Shown here: positions 7,457 through 18,363 of the stretch, piece by piece
Layout: the number at the start of each line of letters is the position of its first letter
How positions within the stretch are numbered: position 1 is the first letter of the stretch
Assembly (NCBI RefSeq): GCF_004794515.1
Contig: NZ_SSDF01000064.1
Location: 1-36,297, forward strand
Direction of reading: 5' to 3'
Source of the DNA: Microbacterium sp. A20
GTDB lineage: Bacteria > Actinomycetota > Actinomycetes > Actinomycetales > Microbacteriaceae
Length of the DNA: 36,297 nucleotides
The notes under the pieces: model-generated
The model's database searches: none
Told to the model about the DNA's origin: nothing
Seen by the model: only the letters and a program-made list of their open reading frames with translations
Position numbers and translations under genes: made by a program

Positions 7457-7849
7457 ATGGACGAGCTTCTGCACCTCGCCGAGGCACAGAGCCTGCGCAT
7501 CGTCGAGCGCCCCGGTCGCACGCGCGGCGGCTTCGATCCGATGACGCGCACGATCCGCCTCAGCCCGGGCATGAGCGCGCGAACGACGCGCAGCGTGCTC
7601 GCGCATGAGCTCGGGCACGCCCGGTTCGGGCACGCCCCGGCTCGCCTGCCCACGGTCCGCGCGCAGCAGGAGCGCCAGGCCGACGAATGGGCCGCGTGTC
7701 GGTTGATCACCCCGGAGGCCTATGCCGAGGCGGAAGAGCTCCGCGGGCCTCACCTCGCCAGTCTGGCCTTCGAGTTGGGGGTCACGATCGAGCTGGTGAT
7801 CGCCTATCAGCAGCTGCTGCGGCAGGGGGCCGTGCCCGTCGCTGGTTGA
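7457..7849 (+). CDS. ImmA/IrrE-family metallo-endopeptidase
   Basis: The 130-residue protein contains the zinc motif HELGH (H50, E51, H54) within SVLAHELGHARFGH, and the downstream QERQADEWAACRLI segment (residues 71-84) that supplies the third ligand region in ImmA-type enzymes. A C-terminal helical segment reads LGVTIELVIAYQQLL. The ATG at 7457 is chosen because GAGGAGG lies 6-7 nt upstream; an earlier in-frame ATG at 7427 lacks such a site. It follows an Xre regulator, its probable cleavage substrate. At 130 residues it is a short, single-domain form without the C-terminal GAF-like domain of Deinococcus IrrE. Confidence 0.9.
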   Translation: MDELLHLAEAQSLRIVERPGRTRGGFDPMTRTIRLSPGMSARTTRSVLAHELGHARFGHAPARLPTVRAQQERQADEWAACRLITPEAYAEAEELRGPHLASLAFELGVTIELVIAYQQLLRQGAVPVAG

Positions 7850-7857
7850 ATACCGTC

Positions 7858-8460
7858 ATGGCCTTCCTCGTCACCCCCACCCCCGTCACCCTCACCGGCG
7901 AACTCGTCGAACTCCGCCCGCTCGAACGCTCGCACGTCGACGGCCTCGTCGACGCGGCGCAGGAGGGCGACCTGTGGAAGACGGCCTGGTACACATCGGT
8001 TCCGGCCCCCGACGGCATGGCGGCCGAGGTCGATCGGCGGATCTCGCTCATCGAGAAGGGCGAGATGGTCCCCTTCACCGCCTTCGGTGCCGACGGACGC
8101 GTTCTCGGACTCACCTCGTACTACGACATCGTCGCCGACGTTCCGCGTCTCCACATCGGCTACACCTGGAACCGTCCATCCGCGCACGGCACGGGCACGA
8201 ACGCGGAGTCCAAGCTCCTCCTGCTCCAGCACGCCTTCGAGACGCTCGGAGTATTCCGTGTCGGCCTGACCACGCAGTGGGTCAACTTCCAGTCGCGCAC
8301 GGCGATCGAGCGGCTCGGCGCCAAGCAAGACGGAGTGATGCGGGCCATGAGCCGCTATCGCAACGGGGCGCTGCGCGACAGCGTGGAGTACTCGATCATC
8401 GAGCCGGAGTGGCCCGCAGTGAAGGCCAACCTCGAGGCGAGGCTCGCCAAACGACGTTGA
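7858..8460 (+). CDS. GNAT-family N-acetyltransferase (RimJ/RimL-like)
   Basis: This 200-residue protein has the organisation of the RimJ/RimL type: an N-terminal TLTGELVELRPLERSHVDGL, a central strand FTAFGADGRVLGLTSYYDI and RLHIGYTWNRPSAHGTGTNAESK in place of the usual acetyl-CoA loop. It ends with the typical NFQSRTAIERLGAKQDGVMR segment. The pyrophosphate loop usually reads Q/RxxGxG/A; here it is HGTGTN. The ATG at 7858 follows the peptidase stop by 8 nt, but an upstream TTGAAT could also act as a weak -10 box. Members acetylate protein N-termini or small-molecule amines; the substrate is unknown. Confidence 0.85.
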   Translation: MAFLVTPTPVTLTGELVELRPLERSHVDGLVDAAQEGDLWKTAWYTSVPAPDGMAAEVDRRISLIEKGEMVPFTAFGADGRVLGLTSYYDIVADVPRLHIGYTWNRPSAHGTGTNAESKLLLLQHAFETLGVFRVGLTTQWVNFQSRTAIERLGAKQDGVMRAMSRYRNGALRDSVEYSIIEPEWPAVKANLEARLAKRR

Positions 8461-8495
8461 GCGGCCGGCGTCGCGGAGGCGTCGACCGCGACGGA

Positions 8496-8699
8496 TCACT
8501 CGGTGGCGTTGCCCGACCAGTTGTTCGACCGGCGGGTCGCCGAGCCGCCCTGACGGAGCATGAACGCCATCGCCAGCGTGACGAGCAGGAGGCCGCCGCA
8601 GAAGGCGAGCGCGTTGAGGGCCGGCAGCCCGAACGAGATGCCCATCAGCAGGATGCCTCCGATGAAGAGGATCATGAAGAAGAGGAAGCTGAGGATCAC
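8496..8699 (-). CDS. Small two-helix membrane protein, function unknown
   Basis: The 67-residue protein begins with GTG at 8699, preceded by an AGGAG site. It has two hydrophobic segments, about residues 2-20 (ILSFLFFMILFIGGILLMG) and 24-48 (LPALNALAFCGGLLLVTLAMAF), followed by a polar tail. A possible -10 box TATCCT is at 8734-8729. It is convergent with the acetyltransferase gene. I do not recognise a family. Confidence 0.7.
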   Translation of the reverse strand: MILSFLFFMILFIGGILLMGISFGLPALNALAFCGGLLLVTLAMAFMLRQGGSATRRSNNWSGNATE

Positions 8700-8789
8700 G
8701 GGATCTCCTGTCGTCGGTGCCGTCTACCAGGATAGCCCGGACTCGGAAACCCCCTGTGCACGTTCTTCGTCGTCTGGTCTGCTCGGAGC

Positions 8790-9401
8790 ATGAAGACACC
8801 ACTGACCGCGGTCGCCGTCTCCTGCACGCTGAAGCCGTCGCCCGCCTCCTCGAGTTCCGACCTCCTCGCGACCCAACTGCTCGACGCCCTCGCCGGTCAC
8901 GGCATCACGGGCGACCTGGTCCGCGCCGTCGACCTGTCGATCAGCCCCGGAGTGCAGAAGGACATGGGTGACGGCGACGAGTGGCCGAGCGTGCGACGAC
9001 GCATCCTCGACGCCGACATCCTCGTGTTCGCCACTCCCACGTGGATGGGACAGCATTCCAGCGTCGCGCAGCGCGTGCTCGAACGGCTCGACGCCGAGCT
9101 CGGCGAGACCGACGCCCGCGGCCGCCCCACCCTCTTCGACAAGGTCGCCATCGCGGGCATCGTCGGCAACGAAGACGGGGCACATCACATCGCGGCGATC
9201 CTCTTCCAATCGCTGAACGACGTCGGATTCACCATCCCGGCCCAGGGCTCGGTCTACTGGAACGGGGAGGCGATGCACACCACCGACTACAAAGATCTCG
9301 ACGAGACCCCGGAGAAGGTCGAGTCGGCGATCGGGACGGCAGCGCGGAACGCGGCGCACCTCGCCCGGCTGCTCAAGGCGCAGGAGTATCCGGCGGGATG
9401 A
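8790..9401 (+). CDS. Flavodoxin-fold NAD(P)H-dependent reductase
   Basis: The 203-residue protein shows a flavodoxin-like fold: an N-terminal strand AVAVSCTLKPSPASSSSDLL forming the FMN phosphate loop, ADILVFATPTWMGQHSS (about residues 75-91) binding the isoalloxazine ring, and KVAIAGIVGNEDGAHHIAAIL as the next strand and helix. These are the usual positions in NADPH-dependent FMN reductases and related quinone reductases. A GGAG site lies just upstream of the ATG. The electron acceptor is unknown. The neighbours on both sides are on the opposite strand and seem unrelated. Confidence 0.88.
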   Translation: MKTPLTAVAVSCTLKPSPASSSSDLLATQLLDALAGHGITGDLVRAVDLSISPGVQKDMGDGDEWPSVRRRILDADILVFATPTWMGQHSSVAQRVLERLDAELGETDARGRPTLFDKVAIAGIVGNEDGAHHIAAILFQSLNDVGFTIPAQGSVYWNGEAMHTTDYKDLDETPEKVESAIGTAARNAAHLARLLKAQEYPAG

Positions 9402-9407
9402 TCTCGA

Positions 9408-9908
9408 TCACGCCGTGAGGTCGAGCACCCACTCGTTCACGGTCAGCTCTGCTCCGCGGAACTCTTCGGTGAACGTGCCGACCAGGGCGAAGCCGTTCCG
9501 GCGGCAGACGCCGTTGGACGCCGGGTTGTCGACGCCGGGGAATGCCGTCAGGAACCGCCGGTCCCCTCGATGTTCGCGGGCGTCGTCGACGAGCAGTGCG
9601 AGGGCGTTCGATGCCACCCCGCGCCCCTGCGCCTCGGGTCGGACGAACCAGCCGGTCTCCAGCGCGGGCTCCTTCCGCCAGTCCATGCGCCAGTACCCGA
9701 TCGAACCGAGCGACGCCCCCGCGTCGTCTTCGATCACGAACATCCGCGCCTCACCCGACGCCACGAGTCGCAGATAGCGTGCCTGGCGTTCGACGACCTG
9801 CTCCTCGGTCTCCGGGCCGTTCAGATGAGCCGTCATCGCCGGGGTGTTCGCGGCGTGCAGCAGCTCGATGTCGTTCTCGGACCAGAGCCGGAGCCGGAGG
9901 GATTCCAT
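9408..9908 (-). CDS. GNAT-family N-acetyltransferase
   Basis: This 166-residue protein is a typical GNAT domain: RLRLWSENDIELLHAANT at the start, MFVIEDDAGASLGSIGYWRMD as the central strands, and ETGWFVRPEAQGRGVASNAL, where Q-G-R-G-V-A forms the acetyl-CoA pyrophosphate loop. The NPASNGVCRRNGFALVG motif follows. I chose the ATG at 9908 because the protein begins directly with the first GNAT strand; upstream sequence in frame is shadow coding of low quality. CATCAT lies 6 nt before this ATG and could be a weak -10 box. The substrate is unknown. Confidence 0.88.
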   Translation of the reverse strand: MESLRLRLWSENDIELLHAANTPAMTAHLNGPETEEQVVERQARYLRLVASGEARMFVIEDDAGASLGSIGYWRMDWRKEPALETGWFVRPEAQGRGVASNALALLVDDAREHRGDRRFLTAFPGVDNPASNGVCRRNGFALVGTFTEEFRGAELTVNEWVLDLTA

Positions 9909-9951
9909 GCTCGGATGATGGCACGGGCCACCGACGCTCGGCCCGATCGGA

Positions 9952-10974
9952 TCACCGGCGGAAGGTGACGACCTCGTCCCGGCGCGACTTCTCGAGCGCG
10001 AGTCCGGCGAGTTCGAGTCGTCGGTAGACCCGCTTCGGCAACGTTGGAAGCTCGGCGGAGAGACCGCGCGGCGGCTTCGCGAGCCCGGCGACCAGACACA
10101 GATCCGCACCGGCGCTGCGCACCTCGACACGCGCGTACTCGCTCCGGGTCCGCCACCGCAGATACTCCAGGTCGCGGAACGGGATCGTGTGGAGCGCAGC
10201 GCCCACTCGGACTCGAAGCTCATCGTTACCGAAGGCGACCGTGCATGCCTCCGTGCGGCGGCGCAGGATCGCGGTGAACGCCAGGTACACGGGCAGCCCG
10301 ATGACGATCCCCAGGAGGATGACGGCGATCCTCGGCCCCATCCGCATCGCGATGTCATCGAGCGCGATCAGCGCGACGACGCCGAGAAGCCCGAAGACTA
10401 CGACGATCGCCACGATCGCCTGGGTGAGGGTGCGCATTCGGAGCTCGATGGCGGGGAAGCGCACGATCGAACCGTCTCCGCTCTCCTCACGTTCCCAGCC
10501 CGGAGACACCGGAAGCGGTCGCTTCTTCCCGTCGCGCCGAGTGAAGAGATCCGTGACCCGGCTGAGGAGGCCGAGCCAGATCCATCCGACCGCGGGGATC
10601 GCCGCCATCTGCAGCACCACGGCGACACCGCGAACAGCATCGGGGAACGGGTCGAGCAGGTCTCCCCCGAACTCGATCACCGAGGCGACGAGCACGCCCA
10701 GGACGACGGCCACGATCACGTGGAGGATCGCACCGTTGCGAGCGGGCTCCATGTCGAAGGTCGCGTTCACGAACGCGAAGCCGAAGCACCAGCCACCGAC
10801 CAGCATGAGCAGGAACGGGAAGAAGCTCAGATCGTCGCCGGCGAGCGTGAAGCAGATGGCGGCGAGCAGAAGCACCGCGCCCCAGAGGAGCGGGTTGCGC
10901 ACCAGCTTCCGGGTCACGGTCCTGCGCACGCGGGCGTCGGTGGGGGTGGTCGTGGCGGGGGTGTTCTCCGTCAT
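9952..10974 (-). CDS. Multi-pass membrane protein with C-terminal PH-like region, function unknown
   Basis: The protein is 340 residues from the ATG at 10974. Six hydrophobic segments are seen, at about residues 27-46, 50-70, 83-103, 114-138, 185-205 and 214-236. A C-terminal soluble part of roughly 100 residues follows, with strands such as CTVAFGNDELRVRVGAALHTIPFRDLEYLRW that resemble bacterial PH-like domains. The N-terminus (first 15 residues) is Thr/Pro-rich. The start lies 11 nt after the stop of the large upstream gene, so both are probably one operon. I cannot assign a function; a membrane partner for the upstream protein is possible. Confidence 0.8.
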   Translation of the reverse strand: MTENTPATTTPTDARVRRTVTRKLVRNPLLWGAVLLLAAICFTLAGDDLSFFPFLLMLVGGWCFGFAFVNATFDMEPARNGAILHVIVAVVLGVLVASVIEFGGDLLDPFPDAVRGVAVVLQMAAIPAVGWIWLGLLSRVTDLFTRRDGKKRPLPVSPGWEREESGDGSIVRFPAIELRMRTLTQAIVAIVVVFGLLGVVALIALDDIAMRMGPRIAVILLGIVIGLPVYLAFTAILRRRTEACTVAFGNDELRVRVGAALHTIPFRDLEYLRWRTRSEYARVEVRSAGADLCLVAGLAKPPRGLSAELPTLPKRVYRRLELAGLALEKSRRDEVVTFRR

Positions 10975-10985
10975 CGATCTGGACG

Positions 10986-12728
10986 CTACGGCGCGGGCAG
11001 AGCGGCAGTGCGCTCCCGCCAGTAGTCGATCTCGGATTTCGTGGCATGGTGGCTGAGAGGATCGACCTGCCGATCTGCCGCGTCGAGCCAGCTCTCCGCT
11101 CCGGCACGATCGCCGTCGATGCAGGCGAGTGCTCCGAGCGCGAGACCCGATTGAGCTGGTCGATTGCGCAGCGACACCGAGTAGTCCGTGTCGCGGAACC
11201 GCGGATCCCCGCGGTGGAGCACCGGCGGCAGACCCACCCCGTGCAGCAGCAGCTCGAAGAGCGCGGTGCGGTCGCCGCAGCGCTCCAGGAACGGGACGAT
11301 CTCCGTGCGCACGCGTTCGGCGAGCAGGTCGAGGACGTCCTCCTCGGCAAACCACCCGGTCTCGGACACGAGCAGGTCGAGCTCGAAGGGCTTGACCCGC
11401 TTCGGGTCGCGCTGCGGCGCCGGGCCATCCTCGGGGTGCAGTCCTTCGAACAGGACCCCGTACTGCACACTCATGTAGAGGTCACTGGAGTAGAAGTCCA
11501 CGAGCTCCACACGCGCATCCACCCATCGACGCCAGGTACGGCCGGACTTGCGGAAGCCCAGCTCGCGCATCGTGCCGTTCACGCGTTCGTCCAGCATGCG
11601 ATCCACCTCAGCACGCAGAAGCTTCGGGATGGGACTCGCCTTCGCCCGCACGGCCGCGGCCTTCTCCTTCTTGAGGTCGGCGTCGCGCTTCTCGGCGCGT
11701 GCGACGGCTCCGGGTCCGAGCGCTGCGCCGATCCGCTTCAGAAGATCGCGGCGGGAGATGTCGTCGAGGAGCCGTTCCAACTCGGCCAGGTCGCTCTCGG
11801 CGGCGCGCTGCGCGAGCGTGTCCACGGCGGCACTGGCCACGCGGAGCGCCAGGGACTCAGTGGAGGGAGGTCGCGTCTCGGCACCTTGCCGAACCAAGGC
11901 TCCCAGCATCTCCGAGGGCACCTCGCTTGCGGGGAGCGCTCGCGCGGCGATCACCGTTGCCCGGACCAGATCTTCGTTCGAGGGCGCGTAGAGATGGCCG
12001 TCGGCGGCAACCTCGGCCTCCCGAGCGGCACCGACCCACTCCGCGACGAGGAGACGGGCGGTCGCCGGACGCAGCACTTCCTGCAGCTGCCGCTGCCAGG
12101 TCTGGGACGGCGCCTTGTGCCCGAGGAGCGCGAGATGACGCACCAAGGGCTCCACGTCGTCTACGGGATGGGCACGGGCCAGCTGCCGCGCCCGTTCCGC
12201 CCATTCGTCTCCATCCTGGACCGCTGTCAGGTCGAGCACACCCGGTGGGAGGAAGGAGGCCAGCAGCCGATTGGCCGTTTTGAGGTCTTTGTCGACGTTC
12301 CAGCGCGGCGCGAACCGCCCGTGCATGAGGCCCGCGAGGTGGGTCGCGCAGGCGTCGATCGCCTCGTACAGGGCGGGGCCGACGTGGCCGGCCGCCATCG
12401 CCTTCTCCGCGCCCCGCAGCGCCGGCCCGCAGATGTAATTCATGCAATCGACCTTCAGCGCCGCCTGCAGGGCGAACACCGCGGTGTCGGAGTCCCAGGG
12501 CAGGGTCTTCCGCGGCAGGGAGGTCACGATCTTGTCTTCCGCTGACCGGAACGGCCACCCGTTCACCCGCGTGGGGCTGATATCCATGATCAGCAGCAGG
12601 GCCACGAGTTGATCCCGCGGTGACAACTTCTTGACGTCGACCCCCTCTGGCCACTCGCTCATGCCGACGCCGATACGGTCGAGGGTCGCCTCCATGTCGT
12701 GGAGGAGCATCTCGCGCGTCAGGGGCAT
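10986..12728 (-). CDS. Large protein of unknown function with a DUF4304-like C-terminal region
   Basis: The 580-residue protein has no signal peptide or membrane segment. Residues 1-310 appear helical, with patches such as CMNYICGPALRGAEKAM and LMHGRFAPRWNVDKDLKTANRLL. A charged coiled stretch (EKRDADLKKEKAAAVRAKA, about residues 345-365) links to a second part. From about residue 372 the segment MDERVNGTMRELGFRKSGRT, then VELVDFYSSDLYMSVQYGVLF, resembles DUF4304 domains. The C-terminus (RDTDYSVSLRNRPAQSGLALGALACIDGDR) looks like a helical-repeat end. A likely -10 box TAGAAT is at 12772-12767, giving an untranslated leader of about 33 nt. It precedes the membrane protein gene in one operon. 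No function can be stated. Confidence 0.78.
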   Translation of the reverse strand: MPLTREMLLHDMEATLDRIGVGMSEWPEGVDVKKLSPRDQLVALLLIMDISPTRVNGWPFRSAEDKIVTSLPRKTLPWDSDTAVFALQAALKVDCMNYICGPALRGAEKAMAAGHVGPALYEAIDACATHLAGLMHGRFAPRWNVDKDLKTANRLLASFLPPGVLDLTAVQDGDEWAERARQLARAHPVDDVEPLVRHLALLGHKAPSQTWQRQLQEVLRPATARLLVAEWVGAAREAEVAADGHLYAPSNEDLVRATVIAARALPASEVPSEMLGALVRQGAETRPPSTESLALRVASAAVDTLAQRAAESDLAELERLLDDISRRDLLKRIGAALGPGAVARAEKRDADLKKEKAAAVRAKASPIPKLLRAEVDRMLDERVNGTMRELGFRKSGRTWRRWVDARVELVDFYSSDLYMSVQYGVLFEGLHPEDGPAPQRDPKRVKPFELDLLVSETGWFAEEDVLDLLAERVRTEIVPFLERCGDRTALFELLLHGVGLPPVLHRGDPRFRDTDYSVSLRNRPAQSGLALGALACIDGDRAGAESWLDAADRQVDPLSHHATKSEIDYWRERTAALPAP

Positions 12729-12766
12729 GTCTCTGCAGGGCGGCTTCGGTGCGTGCGCATTCCCGA

Positions 12767-12772
12767 ATTCTA
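12767..12772 (-). promoter_or_regulatory. Possible -10 box for the 10986-12728 operon
   Basis: TAGAAT on the minus strand lies 38 nt before the ATG at 12728. No convincing -35 hexamer is visible. Confidence 0.35.
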
Positions 12773-12825
12773 TGGGTGTCCGACGACATCAGCCGTCGCT
12801 GAACTCGGACTTCAGCACACGCGAT

Positions 12826-12865
12826 AGCCCCCGGCCACTCGCTCGTTTGCAAGTGGCCGGGGGCT
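12826..12865 (-). terminator. Hairpin terminator of the nrd operon
   Basis: A perfect 14-bp inverted repeat (AGCCCCCGGCCACT at 12826-12839 and its complement at 12852-12865) encloses a 12-nt loop, 32 bp downstream of the nrdF stop. It lacks a clear U-tract, as is common in high-GC actinobacteria. Confidence 0.75.
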
Positions 12866-12897
12866 GTCGTCATGCAGCGGATGTCCGCCGGCGACTC

Positions 12898-16062
<3,165 letters not shown>

Positions 16063-16066
<4 letters not shown>

Positions 16067-16497
16067 TGAAGCTGCCACCGTCGTTCCAATCCGTCGCTCA
16101 CGCGATCCACATCGTCTTGTGTGCCGAAGATCTCGAGCCGATACAAGTGAGGCACGTGGCACTTGCGGCTGATGATGTCACCGGCGAGGCAGAACGCATC
16201 GCCGAAGTTGGTGTTGCCCGCGGAGATCACTCCGCGGATGTGGCGCCGGTTGCGCTCGTCGTTGAGAAACCGGATCACCTGTTTGGGGACGGCGCCCTTC
16301 TCGACGCCGCGCCCCGCACCCCCGCCGTAGGTGGGGGTGACCAGCACGAAAGGCTCGTCGATGACGAGATCTTCTTCGTGGCGGTGGAGGGGGATGCGTC
16401 GGGACGGGAGTCCGAGTTTCTCTATGAAGCGCGCAGTGTTACCCGACACGCTCGAGAAGTAGATCAGGAGCGGCGCTGCGGTCGCGACTAGGTGCAT
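16063..16497 (-). CDS. nrdI: Flavodoxin-like NrdI protein
   Basis: The 144-residue flavodoxin-like protein supplies the oxidant used to assemble the manganese-tyrosyl cofactor of NrdF in class Ib systems. FMN-binding loops are visible: [16 protein letters not shown] (residues 13-28), [16 protein letters not shown] and [15 protein letters not shown]. The GTQDDV motif near the C-terminus is typical of NrdI. The ATG at 16497 has a GGGGTGA sequence just upstream. The stop overlaps the nrdE start by 4 bp, and nrdH lies 33 nt upstream. Confidence 0.96.
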
Positions 16498-16530
16498 GAT
16501 TCACCCCGGTTCCTGAGCGACGCCGAAGGA

Positions 16531-16764
16531 TCACGCCAGACGGGAGGCGAGCTCGTCGATCTTGTCGGGACGGAAGCCCGACCAGTGGCCCTCGTCGGTG
16601 ACGACGACGGGTGCCTGCAGGTAGCCGAGCGCCTTGACCTGCTCGAGCGCCGTCGGGTCCTCGGAAAGGTCGAGGATCTCGTACTCGATGCCCTTGGCAT
16701 CGAGGGCGCGGTAGGTGGCGTTGCACTGAACGCAGGAAGGCTTTGTGTAGACCGTGATCGACAT
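16531..16764 (-). CDS. nrdH: Glutaredoxin-like NrdH redoxin
   Basis: The 77-residue redoxin passes electrons, normally from thioredoxin reductase, to NrdE. The active site is C11-V-Q-C14 in VYTKPSCVQC, and the NrdH-specific GHWSGFRPDKIDEL motif is near the C-terminus. The ATG at 16764 starts the conserved MSITVYTKPSC; an in-frame ATG 18 nt upstream is less likely because GAGGGG lies between the two. It is the first gene of the nrdHIEF operon, with a leader of about 68 nt if the TAGTAT box at 16845-16840 is the -10. Confidence 0.96.
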   Translation of the reverse strand: MSITVYTKPSCVQCNATYRALDAKGIEYEILDLSEDPTALEQVKALGYLQAPVVVTDEGHWSGFRPDKIDELASRLA

Positions 16765-16839
16765 CTTTTCGTAACCCCTCAAATCTCTGGCCTGCTGCTA
16801 ATCAGGCGTTTTCCCGGTAGACCCCCTGCCGGGACTTCA

Positions 16840-16885
16840 ATACTACATATGGGGACCGACATTGGGGGCGACCACAAGGGGTAGT
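16840..16885 (-). promoter_or_regulatory. nrdH promoter region with two candidate NrdR boxes
   Basis: A -10 box TAGTAT lies at 16845-16840 on the minus strand. Over it is CTACATATGG (plus 16843-16852), which matches 8 of 10 core positions of the general NrdR box (CWATATATWG). A weaker second site, CAAGGGGTAG, is at 16875-16884. The two are 32 bp apart, about three helical turns, the usual spacing for paired NrdR boxes. The second site is poor by itself. Confidence 0.45.
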
Positions 16886-16901
16886 AGTTACATCCGTGTA
16901 G

Positions 16902-17030
16902 TTATCCACCGTTCTCTACAGATACAACACAGGTTCTCCACCGTTTCTTCCACAGGCCGAGACCCCTTCGCGTGGCTCCCGAACCCCGAGAAATCGCGGC
17001 TGGGAAGCCCCTGTGAGCGATCCATCCACA
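16902..17030. promoter_or_regulatory. Cluster of DnaA-box-like 9-mers upstream of nrdH
   Basis: Sites resembling TTATCCACA occur at 16902-16910 (TTATCCACC, 8 of 9), 16934-16942 (TTCTCCACC, 7 of 9), 16946-16954 (TCTTCCACA, 7 of 9) and 17022-17030 (CCATCCACA, 7 of 9). All are in the same orientation. A weaker inverted TGTGGA is at 17069-17074. The stretch between them is otherwise without features. There is no dnaA or dnaN gene here, so it is not oriC; DnaA control of nrd, as known for E. coli nrdAB, is one possible reading. Confidence 0.4.
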
Positions 17031-17142
17031 GGGGGCACGCTACGACGCCCCTCGGACATTTCGTTTCCTGTGGAATCGGACCTTCGGCGTGTCGCGGGCG
17101 TGTCGTCGCACCCCGTCTTCCACGACCACCCTCGAGGCCCGG

Positions 17143-17148
17143 TACCGT
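17143..17148 (+). promoter_or_regulatory. -10 box for leaderless MFS gene
   Basis: TACCGT lies 6 nt before the GTG at 17155. There is no ribosome binding site. Confidence 0.5.
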
Positions 17149-17154
17149 TGTCTG

Positions 17155-18363
17155 GTGGCGGGATATCGGGACCTTCTTCGCACGCCCGGAGTGGCGCGCA
17201 TGATCGCGGCTCAGCTGACCGCGCGCTTCCCCAACGGGATGATGTCCCTCGCGATCCTGCTGCACGTCGAGCAGCAGACCGGATCGTACGGCTCCGCCGG
17301 ACTCGTCCTCGCCGCGACCAGCGTCGGGCAGGCCGTCGCCGGCCCGATCACGAGCCGGTGGATGGGCGTCTGGGGCATGCGGCGGGTGCTCACCCTCACC
17401 CTCTCAGTCTGCGTCGTCGCCGTGCTCGGACTCGCGCTGCTTCCGCTCGACGTACCCGGCTACATGGTACTCGGCATGGTCGCGGGGCTCTCCACTCCCC
17501 CCGTGCAGGCCGCCGTCCGCACGATCTACCCGAAGCTCGTCAACTCCTCGAACCTCACTCCGCTGTTCTCCCTCGACGCCTCGCTGCAGGAGATCATCTG
17601 GGTGCTGGCGCCGGTCGTCATCACCCTGGTCTCCACCCAGATCGGCACGCCGGAGGGCCTGCTGCTGGTGGCGATCATCCTCGTCGGCGGCGGCGCCTGG
17701 TTCATCCTCTCCCCCGAGGTCGGCCGGGTGCGCATCCCGCGCAGCCGGAATGCGCTCGGCAAGGTGGTCCTCAAACCTCCCGTGCTGCTGGCCACGGTGA
17801 TCGGCTTCCTGCTGATCGGGGCCTGTTCCGCGGTGGAGGTGGGCGTCGTCGCGACCTTCGAGCACGGCAGCCTCGCCGCCGGACTCGTGCTCGCCGTTTT
17901 CTCGGCGGGGAGCCTGGCCGGCGGCCTGGCGTTCGGCCACATCCCGATCGGGCCGTGGGCCATGGCGCGCCGCCTGCTGATCGTCACGATCGGGCTCGGC
18001 CTCACGATGGTCATGCTCAACGTGTTCTGGCTGGGCGGCACCCTGATCCTCGCCGGCATCGGCATCGCCCCCGCCCTCGCCGTGCTCTTCGCCATCACCT
18101 CGGCGAGCGTGAAGTTCAGCGAGACCGCTGAAGCCTTCGGCTGGGCCGGCACCGGGCAGCTCATCGGCGCGGCGGCAGGATCCGCCGTCGCCGGTTTCCT
18201 CGTCGACGTCAGCGACTGGCGCGGCGCCTACCTCGCCGCCACGATCTTCGCCGCGGTCGGCCTGCTCGTCTCCATCGTCTTCGTCCGTTCCTTCCCCGAC
18301 CTGCGTCATCGCGACGCGAGCCCGCATCCCGACACCGAACCCCTGGCGGTCACCCCCTCATGA
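17155..18363 (+). CDS. MFS-family transporter
   Basis: The product is 402 residues from the GTG at 17155. About 12 hydrophobic segments are seen, beginning with GMMSLAILLHVEQQTGSYG around residue 27. The A-loop position contains GPITSRWMGVWGMRRVLTLTL, a recognisable MFS motif between helices 2 and 3. An in-frame ATG at 17089 adds 22 low-complexity residues and is less likely, given the -10 box. The stop overlaps the kinase start by 4 bp (ATGA). Family members move sugars, drugs or metabolites with protons; coupling to a KDG-kinase-like gene hints at a sugar or sugar acid, though this subgroup (YbfB/SetA-like) also contains efflux pumps. Confidence 0.85.
   Translation: MAGYRDLLRTPGVARMIAAQLTARFPNGMMSLAILLHVEQQTGSYGSAGLVLAATSVGQAVAGPITSRWMGVWGMRRVLTLTLSVCVVAVLGLALLPLDVPGYMVLGMVAGLSTPPVQAAVRTIYPKLVNSSNLTPLFSLDASLQEIIWVLAPVVITLVSTQIGTPEGLLLVAIILVGGGAWFILSPEVGRVRIPRSRNALGKVVLKPPVLLATVIGFLLIGACSAVEVGVVATFEHGSLAAGLVLAVFSAGSLAGGLAFGHIPIGPWAMARRLLIVTIGLGLTMVMLNVFWLGGTLILAGIGIAPALAVLFAITSASVKFSETAEAFGWAGTGQLIGAAAGSAVAGFLVDVSDWRGAYLAATIFAAVGLLVSIVFVRSFPDLRHRDASPHPDTEPLAVTPS

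Noticed and set aside
6715..7849. Remnant prophage or integrative element
   Set aside because: Only the regulator/peptidase genes are phage-like. No integrase, att repeats, structural genes, tRNA or change in base composition was seen around them.
12779..12810. GTCCGA/TCGGAC inverted repeat upstream of the 10986-12728 gene
   Set aside because: The arms are only 6 bp with a 20-nt spacer, which is expected by chance in sequence this GC-rich.
16902..17030. Chromosomal origin of replication
   Set aside because: The DnaA-like boxes are imperfect, there is no AT-rich unwinding region, and dnaA, dnaN, recF and gyrB are not nearby.
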